NCBI GenBank assembly: GCA_003132865.1
Contig: PKYZ01000337.1
Coordinates: 1 to 22,627, forward strand
Length of the DNA stretch: 22,627 nt
Origin: Bryobacterales bacterium
Lineage (GTDB): Bacteria > Acidobacteriota > Terriglobia > Bryobacterales > Bryobacteraceae
Direction of reading: 5' to 3'
In this document: positions 14,716 through 22,627 of the stretch, one piece after another
Numbering within the stretch: the first letter of the stretch is position 1
Layout: each line of letters starts with the position of its first letter
Notes under the pieces: generated by a model
Told to the model about the DNA's origin: nothing
Database searches by the model: none
What the model saw: only the letters and a program-made list of their open reading frames with translations
Position numbers and translations under genes: made by a program

Positions 14716-15777
14716 ATGTTTGATGCTTTGTGGCGCCGCAGGCCAACGCGCGCGGTTCGATGGGGAGGTGTGGCCGCTCTCCTGGTGCTTTTGTGCGCCC
14801 CGGCTTGCAAGAAATCGGCGCCCGCCAACGTGGCCGCCACGGTGAACAATCGCGCGATCGCTTATGCGGAGTTGGAAAGGACGTATCAGCAGTCGCAGCT
14901 TTCGACGCCCGGCCAATCCGAGGAGCAGACCATGGCGCAGAAACTGGAAGTGCTGCGCGGCTTGATCGATAGCGAGATCATGTTGCAGCGCGCCGAAAAA
15001 CAAGGCCTCCTGGCGGGCGATGCGGACGTCGAAGCCAAGCTGACCGAGCTGAAGGCGCCCTGGACCAAAGAGCAGTTCGAGCAGCAGCTTCGCGACAACA
15101 AGATGACGCTGGACGATCTCAAGTCCAAGATACGCCGCGAGCTGAGCATTCAGAAGCTCATCAACAAGGACATTACTTCCCACATCGTCATCACCGACGC
15201 CGATGTCACCGCCTTCTACAACGCCAACAAGGCCAGTTTCAATCTGGCCGAGCCGCGCGTGCGCATGGCGCAGATTCTGGTGACGCCCAATCCGGAGCCC
15301 AGCGCGGGCAACCTGAAAAACAGTAAGGCCCAAAACGATGTCGAGGCCGGCAACAAGATCCGCGAGATCCAGGAGCGCCTGCGGCGCGGTGAAGAGTTCG
15401 GCCTGGTGGCCCATAGCTACTCCGAAGACCCCAACTCGGCTCCCAACGGCGGCGATTTGGGGTTCATCCCCGAGTCCGCGCTGGAGAAGGCCAACGTGGA
15501 GCTGCGCAAGATGGTGATGTCCCTGGCCCCCGGCGCGATCAGCCCCATCATCAAAACGCAAGAGGGCTACCGCATTTTCAAAATCATCTCCAAGGAATCG
15601 GCCGGGCAGCGTGAACTGAACGATCCGCGCGTGCAGCAGAGCATTCGTGAGACGCTGCTCAACCGCAAAGACCAGTTGCTGAAGAACGCCTATTATGAGG
15701 TGGCGCGCAACGAGGCCAAGGTGGTGAATTACCTGGCGCGGAGCGTGGCGGAGAGCGCAGGCAAGCCGGGGAAATAG
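14716..15777 (+). CDS. PpiC/SurA-like peptidyl-prolyl isomerase, probable lipoprotein
   Basis: This periplasmic folding chaperone of the parvulin class has 353 residues. A hydrophobic signal sequence ends in APAC, making C31 a candidate lipidation site, although the lipobox is imperfect. A SurA_N-like helical region follows (about 40-175), including VNNRAIAYAELERTY and LRGLIDSEIMLQRAEKQG. The parvulin domain spans about 179-294 with VRMAQILVT, RRGEEFGLVAHSYSEDPNS, GGDLGFI and GYRIFKI. Family members escort or isomerise exported proteins and may be tethered to the membrane. GAGGGA lies just before ATG 14716. It is transcribed divergently from the oxidoreductase, and a palindrome cluster follows six bases after its stop. 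Confidence 0.9.
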   Translation: MFDALWRRRPTRAVRWGGVAALLVLLCAPACKKSAPANVAATVNNRAIAYAELERTYQQSQLSTPGQSEEQTMAQKLEVLRGLIDSEIMLQRAEKQGLLAGDADVEAKLTELKAPWTKEQFEQQLRDNKMTLDDLKSKIRRELSIQKLINKDITSHIVITDADVTAFYNANKASFNLAEPRVRMAQILVTPNPEPSAGNLKNSKAQNDVEAGNKIREIQERLRRGEEFGLVAHSYSEDPNSAPNGGDLGFIPESALEKANVELRKMVMSLAPGAISPIIKTQEGYRIFKIISKESAGQRELNDPRVQQSIRETLLNRKDQLLKNAYYEVARNEAKVVNYLARSVAESAGKPGK

Positions 15778-15783
15778 AGCTTC

Positions 15784-15885
15784 GTGGGGCAGGACTCCAG
15801 TCCTGCGGCCGACTGTCCACGTCGGCCTCTTCCCGCTCCGAAGCGGGTCCTGGAGGACCCGCGTAGACCTGGAGGTCAGCCCCAC
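15784..15885. repeat. 102-bp intergenic element of tandem palindromes
   Basis: An outer inverted repeat GTGGGGC (15784-15790) / GCCCCAC (15879-15885) encloses five hairpins: CAGGACT/AGTCCTG (15790-15805), GGCCGAC/GTCGGCC (15807-15827), CCCGCT/AGCGGG (15832-15847), GCGGGTCC/GGACCCGC (15843-15862) and GACC/GGTC (15866-15877). The third and fourth share an arm, so they are mutually exclusive folds. It lies between convergent genes and may terminate both. The opening resembles dispersed intergenic repeats I associate with Solibacter genomes, which I cannot confirm here. Confidence 0.75.
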
Positions 15886-15891
15886 ACACCC

Positions 15892-16554
15892 CTACTTCCC
15901 CGCAATGCGGAAATCGTCGAAGTAGGTGATGCCGTCGGCTTTGGTCCACAGGCCAACCTTGCCGGGCTGGCGGAACGTGGAGTCCAGCACCTCGAACAAG
16001 CGCCGGTGATTGAAATAGACGCTGAACAACGGACCCCGGAATTGCACCTTCAGCACGCTCCACTGATTCAACGGCACGGGATGTTTCACGCCGAAGCTTT
16101 TCGGCGGCGCGCCTCTCGACTCGAGCGGCGTGCGCTTTCCGTCCTCAACCTTGTACAGGACGATGCTGTTCTCCAGCGCGTTGGCGCGCACGACGTAGTA
16201 GTTGTCCGGATCGCGGTAGCGGAACACCAGCCCTCCGGCGCGATCCTCCTTGCCCGCCACCGGCTTCACCTTCACGCTTAAGTCGCCATCCTTCACGTCC
16301 ATCTTGTTCAGAATGGCGAGCGGGCATCGGCCGCCGGCCGCATCGCCGGCTGCATAGCTGGAGATCTGCGCGAACACATAAGGCGGGCTGGGGGCGCTGG
16401 GGTCTTTCCGGATCTCCCATTTGGGAGCCGCGCCGGCATTCGGTGTGACGGTCCATCCCGGCGGAACCGAGCCCGGCTTCGCGGAATCGAAGTTGATCGT
16501 CTGCGTGACCGTGCCCCATAGCGCCAAGGACAGCAGCCAGCCAATGGTCCTCAT
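15892..16554 (-). CDS. Secreted DUF1080-like (concanavalin-fold) protein
   Basis: The 220-residue product starts with a signal peptide (RTIGWLLSLALWGTVTQT). Its mature part looks like the beta-sandwich domain of the DUF1080/LamG-like group: WEIRKDPSAPSPP, LSVKVKPVAGKEDRAGGLVF, RYRDPDNYYVVRANALEN, LNQWSVLKVQFRGP, FSVYFNHRRLFEV and GKVGLWTKADGITYFDDFRI. Such domains are predicted carbohydrate-binding or glycosidase-like modules; the function of this one is unknown. ATG 16554 is chosen because it begins the signal peptide; the open frame to 16635 adds a charged, unlikely N-terminus. It converges on the PpiC-like gene across the palindrome element and is divergent from the two-component fusion. 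Confidence 0.78.
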   Translation of the reverse strand: MRTIGWLLSLALWGTVTQTINFDSAKPGSVPPGWTVTPNAGAAPKWEIRKDPSAPSPPYVFAQISSYAAGDAAGGRCPLAILNKMDVKDGDLSVKVKPVAGKEDRAGGLVFRYRDPDNYYVVRANALENSIVLYKVEDGKRTPLESRGAPPKSFGVKHPVPLNQWSVLKVQFRGPLFSVYFNHRRLFEVLDSTFRQPGKVGLWTKADGITYFDDFRIAGK

Positions 16555-16650
16555 ACGTACGAACGCCTCACCCCGGCGTTGTTGCCCATCTCCCTTGTAA
16601 CACCCGCCGGTGCCTCGCCACAACTTTCCGCGCATGCTGCATTCGGAGCC

Positions 16651-17478
16651 GTGCGACTTTTGTTAATCGACGACGAGACCGAACTCTGCTCCCTGCTGGC
16701 GGAGTTTCTCACCGGCGAGGGCTTCGCGGTCGAATGCGTGCATGAAAGCCGCCGCGGCCTGGAACGGGCCTTCGACGGCGGCTTCAGCCTCGCGATCCTC
16801 GACGTCATGCCGCCCGGTCTCGACGGCTTCATCCAGACGCTGGTGGACGCCGAGCGCCGGTTGCTGCTAGATATCTCCCATGAGCTGCGCTCGCCGCTGG
16901 CGCGCTTGCGAGTGGCCTTGGAGTTGGCGCGGTCCGGGCAAAATCGCGAGGCGCATCTCGACGGCATCGACAAGGAAGCCGAGCGGCTCAATGCGTTGGT
17001 CGGCGGTCTGCTGCAAGTCACGCGCGCCGAAGGCGGCCCGGATGCGCTGCGGCGCGAGCCTAGCCTCGATCGATTGCTGGAGGAAGTGGTGGCCGATTCG
17101 TCGCTCGAAGCGCAGGCGCGGTCGAGCGAAGTGCGCCTGGTGAGCGCGCAGCCGGTGACCGTCCAGGACGATGCCGAATTGCTGCGGCGCGCCATCGAGA
17201 ACGTGATTCGCAACGCCATCCGCCACGCGCCGGAAGCAACAGCGGTGGACGCCAGTCTGGAAGCCGCCAATGGCCGGGCCGCGCTGCGGATTCGGAATTA
17301 CGGGCCGGGTGTGCCGGACGAAGCTCTGCCGCGGATTTTCGACGCCTTCTATCGCGTGGAGACGGATCGCGAGCGGGCCAGCGGCGGCGCGGGCCTGGGG
17401 CTGTCCATCGCGCGGAATGCGGAGCCGGGCTTGTTGGTGGAGATCGATCTGCCGGGTACTCTCGCTCTCGCGGAGTAG
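16651..17478 (+). pseudogene. Deletion fusion of a response regulator stub and a histidine kinase core
   Basis: The frame is open (275 residues from GTG 16651, with GGAG at 16644-16647) but is built from two gene pieces. Residues 1-60 are the first half of a receiver domain: LLLIDDE (acid pair D7, D8) and LAILDVMPPGLDGF with phospho-acceptor D51. At about 16831 it passes into a CpxA-like kinase at the DHp helix: DAERRLLLDISHELRSPLARL, H77. Missing are the rest of the receiver, the DNA-binding domain, and the kinase sensor, membrane helices and HAMP. The ATPase part keeps the N-box (N184, N188). The G1 motif reads NYGPG where Asp (D.GxG) is expected at residue 216. About 15 residues are lost after GGAGLGLSIA. 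It probably derives from a regulator-kinase operon. Activity is doubtful; it could be expressed as a soluble product. Confidence 0.75.
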
Positions 17479-17505
17479 GCTGTCGCTAGACCACGGCCCG
17501 GTGGT

Positions 17506-20226
17506 CTACTCGTGGCGCAAAGCCACCATTGGATCGACTTTGGTAGCGCGCCGCGCAGGGATGTAGCATGCCAGCAGGCCGATGCCTAGCAGGCCCAGCC
17601 CGACCTCCGCGAATGTAGCGGGATCGGTGGCGGTCACGCCGAAGAGAAATCGGGCGATCACCCGCGTGCGACTCAGGGCCAGCGCCGCTCCTATAGCCAC
17701 TCCCATACAGGAAAGCTTCAGCCCGAGTTCTTGTAACCAACCCGAGAATGTTAGCACGCTGCGCGCCCAGCGCGACGCGGATGCCGATCTCATGCGTGCG
17801 CTCGGTGACGAAGTAAGACATAGAACCGTAAATGCCGATTGCCGCCAGCAGCAGGGCTATGATCGCAAGGATCTCCAGCAGGCGGGCGTAGAATTGCGCA
17901 TCGCCGACGGACCGTGCGAGGGATTGTTCCATCGTCATGATCCCGGTGACGGGCTGGTCCGGATCCAATTCCGCAACCGCCTTCTTCACCGCCGCGGCCA
18001 AGCCGGCCTCGCGGTTCCCCAAGCTGGAAGCCGACCGCACCACCAAGGTCTGCGCCAAATGTGCCATGCCATGATGCTTCCGCCGCGGTAGTCCGAGCCT
18101 TGCTGCAGATAGGAGACATAGACGACCGGGTCCGGCTGTATGTCTGGCAAGTACCATTTCACGTCGCCGACCACACTCACAATCTGCCGAGGTTGCTTTT
18201 GGTCCAGGTCGGTATATCTCAGCAGTAATCGCTGGCCGATGGGATCTTCGTTTGGGAAGTAGCGTCGTGCGAAAGTCTCGTTGACGACCGCGGCCCACGG
18301 CGCGCCTGCCAGGTCGGAGCCGCTCAGATAGCGGCCCTTTTTCAGCGGAATTCTCAACGTTCGGAACAAAGTGGGGCTTAATCTCCTTGTAACCCGTTAT
18401 GGGCATCTTATCCGGCGGTGGAAGCGGGCATCCCAGCACGGAGAAGTTATACCCGAAGCCGAACGGAGTGACCGTGCCCGCCGACTCCACACCCGGGATG
18501 GCTGTCACTTTATCGAGGAGTTGCCGGTAGAAGGCCGAGACCAAAGGAGTCGCTCTTTCGATGTCTCCATCAGGCAACCTCTCCACATAGGGTGCGCCTT
18601 CAGCCACCGAGAGATCGAAGTTTATAACATTGGCGGGATCGAATCCCGGGTTGACTTGCTGCATACGAAGCACGCTGTTGATCATCAAGCCGGCTCCCAC
18701 CAGGAGCACCAAGGCCAAAGCGATCTCCGAGACCGCCAGGATGTGGCGCTTGCGGCGGCCGGCGATACCCGTGGTTGTCGCGCGCCGGCCTTCCCGCAAA
18801 GCGAGGTTCAGATCGGTCCTAGCAGCCTGGAACGCGGGCGCCGAACCCATCACGATGGCCGTCGCGAAGGATACCGCCATAGTAAACAGGAGCACGCGGA
18901 TATCGACGTTGACGCTGCTAGCATTTGGAAAATCTCCGGCGAGCCCGCGAAAGAGCCGAATACCCGCGAACGTCAAGGCAATGCCGAGCGCCCCGCCGGC
19001 CAGGCCAAGCAGTCCGCTCTCCACCAACAACTGCCGCATCAAGCGGCGGCGGCCCGCACCGAGCGATGCCCTCACCGCAAATTCGGTTCGGCGGGTTTCG
19101 GTGCGCGCCTGCAGGAGATTCGCGGCGTTGGCGCAGGCGATCAGCAAAACGCAGACCACGGCCCCCAGAAGAGGGTAGAGATAACGGCCGGCCCCCCCCC
19201 GTAAAGCGCGTCGTGCAAGGGCACGACTTTCGCGCCCACGCCTTTGTTGGTCGCCGGATAGGCTTGCTCCACGCGGTTGGCAATCACGCTCATTTCAGTC
19301 TGCGCCTGACTCTGTGTCGCGCCCGGCTTCAGCCGCCCGATGGCCATCAGCCAGTGATCTTTGCGCTCCGAGTAACGGGCGCTCTCGGCGTCGATGGGCG
19401 CCCACAGTCCAGCCGGTCGCCGAAGAACGAGACAAAGCTCGGCGGCATCACGCCTACTACGGTGGACAACACCCCGGAAATCTTGAGTGACTTGCCGAGC
19501 ACCTTGGGATCGCTGTTGAAGCGCCGCTTCCAGAAAGGGCTGCTGATCACGACAGTCTGCGTCAGGTCCTGGGCTTCACTGGCGGTGAACACTCGGCCGA
19601 ACATCGGACTGACTCGTAGCAGGCGAAAGAAATTCGGAGTGACGAACTGCGCGCTAGCCTGCTCGGCACCGCCCTCGCCGGCCAGCGGCGTCGGCTCCGT
19701 AAAGCTGGTCAAGGGAATGTCTTCGAAGACATGGTTTTGCTTTCTCCAATCGGCCGCGTCCGCGATCGGCGGGTGCTCTTCCGAATTCGCGCCGGCCGGA
19801 TTCGCTCTCCCAGATCGTCTTGAGTCTGTCGGGCTGCTCGTAGGGCAGGGGGCGATAGAGCACCGTGTTCAGCACGCTGAAAATCGTGCTGTTCGCCCCG
19901 ATCCCCAGCGCCAGCGAGAGCACGACTACCGCCAGAAAAGCGGGGCTCTTGCGCAGCGTGCGTGCCGCATAGCAAACATCCTGCCAGAGCGTTTCAAACC
20001 GAGTGAAGGTCCGCATTTCGCGCGTATCCTCCTTCAAGAGTGTCGTGTTGCCGAAGCGGCGGCGCGTGGCGTGGCGCGCGTCGTCGGCTGTGAGACCCAG
20101 CCTTTGCTGCTTGCGTTCACGCATGGCCAGGTGGAAGTCGATTTCGTCGTCCAGGTCGCGGTCGAACGCGCGGCGGTGGATCAGGGCTTTGAGCCGCAAC
20201 CAGGTTTTCGTGCGCCATGCGGACAT
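17506..20226 (-). pseudogene. ADOP-type ABC transporter permease with six frame breaks
   Basis: ADOP permeases are MacB-like membrane proteins with two FtsX domains, exporting unknown substrates. Stitching frames yields a full-length copy of about 900 residues. It opens with WRTKTWLRLKALIHRRAFDRDL, a DLDDEIDFHLAMR element and TLWQDVCYAARTLRKSPAF. A periplasmic part (FVTPNFFRLLRVSPMFGRVF) and the first FtsX core (VLLIACANAANLL, FAVRASLGAGRRRL) follow. The second core (YFVTERTHEIGIRVALGAQR) comes next, and it ends with PARRATKVDPMVALRHE. Frame changes occur near 19795, 19410, within the nine-C run 19192-19200, near 18370, near 18060 and near 17740. Start 20226 is one base after the PadR stop, the standard pairing. 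Several breaks look like single-base indels, so read error must be excluded, but six in one gene suggests decay. Confidence 0.85.
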
Positions 20227-20227
20227 A

Positions 20228-20563
20228 TCAGGCCTCCATGATGCGGGCGACCGCCGCCGTCATACGGTTCCAGTGAGCCGATTCCTCGCCGAGTTGCTTG
20301 CGTCCGGCGGCGGTCAACCGGTAGTACCGGGCCCGGCGATTATTCTCGGAAACACCCCACTCCGCGGCCACCAGCCCGCGCAGCTCCAGCCGGTGCAACG
20401 CGGGATAGAGAGCGCCCTCTTCGACGCGCAGCACGTCATCGGTAGTTTCCTCGATGAACTCCGCGATGGCGTAACCATGCATGGTCCCTCTCGTGAGTGT
20501 CTTCAGCACTAACATGTCGAGTGTGTCCCGCAGCAGTTCGCCGGTGGCTGGCCTTCGCCCCAT
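20228..20563 (-). CDS. PadR family transcriptional regulator
   Basis: This 111-residue winged-helix regulator is typical of those encoded next to ADOP permeases. It shows [19 protein letters not shown] at the start, [17 protein letters not shown], then [24 protein letters not shown] (recognition helix and wing) and [14 protein letters not shown], followed by a short helix for dimerisation. PadR proteins usually repress their neighbouring gene and release DNA on binding a small molecule. I prefer ATG 20563 (MGRRP) over ATG 20587; neither has a good ribosome site. The stop TGA is one base before the permease start, indicating translational coupling. The regulator is intact although the permease is broken. 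The kinase gene ends 55 bases upstream on the same strand. Confidence 0.93.
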   Translation of the reverse strand: MGRRPATGELLRDTLDMLVLKTLTRGTMHGYAIAEFIEETTDDVLRVEEGALYPALHRLELRGLVAAEWGVSENNRRARYYRLTAAGRKQLGEESAHWNRMTAAVARIMEA

Positions 20564-20618
20564 AATAATCTTAGGGAAATATGGCACAACTCACCGCCGT
20601 ACGCAAGGAGGTTTCGGC

Positions 20619-22627
20619 CTATCCGAACAGATCCGTCTTCCACAACCGCCGCCCGGCGATGGCTGTGTGGAAGGCCCACGCGGTCAGCGCCACCGCGCAG
20701 GCGAGCATGAAGACCGCGCTCGGAAAATACCACGCCGAGGAATGCGCCGTCATGGGCGCGTTGCCGACAAGGTTGCTCACCAGCAGGGTGATGGCCAGCG
20801 CCAAAACGCCCCAGCGCAGGACCACGAACGCGAACCCTCCGACGATCAGGAACGCCGCCGCGCCGTCCAGGATGGGATGGCTGGCCGAGCTCAGGTTTAA
20901 CGCTGCGAAGATCAGGGCGAACGCGGCCGCCGCCACCCACTGGTTTCGCAGCACGACCCGCAGCAGAAAGATCAGGAAGAAGAAGAACAGCGTCTCGCGA
21001 ATGGCGTGGGCCCCGCCGGAAAGGCACGTGGCCAACGTGCCGCGGGCTCCCGCCAGCACCTCGGAGCTATCCAGGTTAGGAGTCCAGGGGACCAAATGGC
21101 GCCTCCAAAAATCGACCAGGGCGCCGACCAGCAGCACGCCCGAACCTGCCGCGGCGCCGATCAGAACGTCGCGGCCCACCACCGGATCGCGCACCCGGCC
21201 GATCAGCACGCTCGACCACGAAATCAGCGTCTGCGGCCAGCGGCGGCGCACGTAGGGCTCCAGCGCGATGTACACCATCCAAATCACCACGCCGTAGAAA
21301 ACCGATGTGCACAGGGCTATCAGGAATGTGCCGAAGGTGCCAAACGACATGGCCAAATGCCCACGGGTCAGCCACAGCAGCATCAGCACGCTAAAGACGA
21401 AGACGGCCAGCCGGAAGGCGCCGCGCCGGTCGCCACGCTGCTGCGCCAGGTTGCGGCGCGCCAGCAAGGCCGCCCCCACGCATACCACCAGCAACAGCAC
21501 GCCCAGAATTGAGAACGCGATCGCATCCTGCGTGGACGTCTGCCCGCCATCCCGCCCGCTCGGCCGGTTCCATGGCCGGATCATGGCGAAGTATACCGCG
21601 TGTCCGCGCAGGGACGCCCCTTCCACCCGCAATGGCCGCTTCCCGCTCCCGAGCCACGCCACGCGGGAGTCGGATGCCGTCACCGCGGTCCACAGGGGCT
21701 CGGTGGGCTGAAACTGCGCCATATCCAGCCCGCTGGCCGCGAAGAACGCGCTCCAATCCACGGCGGGCACCGGTTGTCCCGGCTCGAGCCGTTGTGGCGG
21801 CACCCTCCTGAAATACGACAGCCGCCCGTAGGAGTCCAATAACACGTCGATCATGCCCGGATCGACCGGCGGAGGATCGTCCCGCTCCACCATTCCCGGC
21901 GTCAGCAGGTCGTTGTGGAATTCCACCCCCGTAAGCGGCGCTGGACTCGACCGGTACCAGAACATCAGCAACGGCGGCTTCTGCGCCAGAACTTGATCCC
22001 AATCGACAGATTTGTTGTTCTTGTTGACGTCGTCCAAGAAACCGCTGTCCCAATCGAAGCCATACGCATCGTCGGCCGCGGGCGAGGTGAATCCCAGCCG
22101 CTGGATCGTATCCTTGGCCTTTTGCGCCAGGACCTCCGGAGAGTATTCGGGCCGCAGCCGTTCGAGCGCGCTGGAACGCAGGTTCAGCACCGCAAACACG
22201 GCGATCGACGCCAGCACCGCCAGCAGCAGGGAAACCGCCACGCGGGGTGTCAGACCCTCGCCCTCGCCCGCGGCCGCCACCATTTCCGGCGACGGCGTCT
22301 CGCCGGCTGCCAGCGCCTCCGCCAGCGGGTCGCCTCCGGGCAGCGCCGCAGCCACTGCCAGCGCGGAGCCCGGGCGCAGCCCCGGCTTCGGCTGCAGGCA
22401 GCGCAGGATCACGCGCTCCACCATGGGATCCAGGTCGCGCACCAGCGTGGACGGGCTGGCGGGCTGGCTCTCCTGTTGGGACCGCATCAGGCCGGCCAGC
22501 GTGTGCGATTCGAACGGCAGCTTCCCGGTGAAGATCTCGTAGAGCACCAACCCCAGCGAGTAGATATCGCTCCGGGCGGTCACCTCCTGGCCCGAGAGCT
22601 GCTCCGGCGCCATATAGGCGGGCGTGC
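20619..22627 (-). CDS. Ser/Thr protein kinase fused to a multi-helix membrane domain (5' end outside window)
   Basis: The visible 669 residues begin within the kinase C-lobe at TPAYMAPEQLSG (activation-loop end and APE motif), followed by SDIYSLGLVLYEIFTGKLPF and a C-lobe close with KPGLRPGSALAVAAAL. ATP-binding and catalytic loops lie beyond the right edge. A linker leads to a membrane helix (VAVSLLLAVLASIAVFAVL), a roughly 230-residue extracytoplasmic-looking region (LLMFWYRSSPAPL, VDWSAFFAASG), then about eight to ten membrane helices. The last part has RETLFFFFLIFLLR and NLSSASHPILDG, which weakly recall motifs of CPBP intramembrane proteases but without the paired glutamates. Such kinases phosphorylate Ser/Thr of target proteins, here presumably tied to a membrane or external signal. 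The stop at 20619 precedes the PadR gene by 55 bases. Confidence 0.88.
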   Translation of the reverse strand, partial: TPAYMAPEQLSGQEVTARSDIYSLGLVLYEIFTGKLPFESHTLAGLMRSQQESQPASPSTLVRDLDPMVERVILRCLQPKPGLRPGSALAVAAALPGGDPLAEALAAGETPSPEMVAAAGEGEGLTPRVAVSLLLAVLASIAVFAVLNLRSSALERLRPEYSPEVLAQKAKDTIQRLGFTSPAADDAYGFDWDSGFLDDVNKNNKSVDWDQVLAQKPPLLMFWYRSSPAPLTGVEFHNDLLTPGMVERDDPPPVDPGMIDVLLDSYGRLSYFRRVPPQRLEPGQPVPAVDWSAFFAASGLDMAQFQPTEPLWTAVTASDSRVAWLGSGKRPLRVEGASLRGHAVYFAMIRPWNRPSGRDGGQTSTQDAIAFSILGVLLLVVCVGAALLARRNLAQQRGDRRGAFRLAVFVFSVLMLLWLTRGHLAMSFGTFGTFLIALCTSVFYGVVIWMVYIALEPYVRRRWPQTLISWSSVLIGRVRDPVVGRDVLIGAAAGSGVLLVGALVDFWRRHLVPWTPNLDSSEVLAGARGTLATCLSGGAHAIRETLFFFFLIFLLRVVLRNQWVAAAAFALIFAALNLSSASHPILDGAAAFLIVGGFAFVVLRWGVLALAITLLVSNLVGNAPMTAHSSAWYFPSAVFMLACAVALTAWAFHTAIAGRRLWKTDLFG

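Noticed and set aside
14667..14849. Longer start for the Gfo/Idh/MocA gene
   Set aside because: The extension overlaps the divergent lipoprotein gene, and the Rossmann fold starts at ATG 14666 with a good ribosome site.
1..22627. CRISPR array, tRNA, rRNA, intact insertion sequence, phage genes
   Set aside because: Reading both strands I saw no regularly spaced direct repeats, no tRNA-like cloverleaf, no transposase and no phage structural gene.

Overview
The window looks like a high-GC chromosomal stretch from an Acidobacteriota genome of the Solibacter/Bryobacterales type. The basis is gene content: a PadR regulator next to an acidobacterial duplicated orphan permease (ADOP), a membrane-anchored PQQ-type beta-propeller, a secreted-protein tail ending in GWQQRGTWTP, a TPR protein with an acidobacterial layout, and a Ser/Thr kinase fused to a large membrane domain. 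This is inference from family knowledge; no marker gene or rRNA is present.

Layout. Positions 1-146 hold no supportable gene. aceK (147-2000, +) is followed by a broken secreted TPR gene (1990-2902), a short DUF1761-like membrane protein (2907-3263), a zinc-free quinone oxidoreductase (3321-4298) and a secreted type I phosphodiesterase (4487-6184) with a terminator-like hairpin behind it. Next come two truncated remnants meeting near 6797: a Fic-protein C-terminus (-) and the tail of a secreted protein (+). A beta-propeller gene (7063-8586, -) follows. The c-di-GMP block has a protein with a degenerate GGDEF domain (8866-9891) and a GGDEF-EAL protein with two tandem sensor-like repeats (9904-12279). 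At 12410-12604 lies a chimera made of the 3' end of a Gfo/Idh/MocA gene and the 5' end of a beta-propeller gene, both also present intact in the window. A RES/Xre-type toxin-antitoxin locus follows, with an intact antitoxin (12909-13172) and a toxin gene broken three times (13173-13649). A Gfo/Idh/MocA oxidoreductase (13653-14666, -) and a PpiC/SurA-like lipoprotein (14716-15777, +) diverge around a short palindrome. Then come a 102-bp cluster of palindromes (15784-15885), a secreted lectin-fold protein (15892-16554, -), a response-regulator/histidine-kinase deletion fusion (16651-17478, +), an ADOP permease pseudogene with six frame breaks (17506-20226, -), its intact PadR regulator (20228-20563, -) and a kinase gene running off the right edge (20619-22627, -).

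The main theme is gene decay and rearrangement: seven gene remnants or broken genes lie between intact housekeeping and signalling genes. Some frame breaks sit in homopolymers and could be sequencing error. The deletions, the chimera, the truncations and the nonsense codons are not explained that way. Functional links I would defend are the c-di-GMP pair, the PadR/ADOP pair and the antitoxin/toxin pair; the other neighbours look unrelated.
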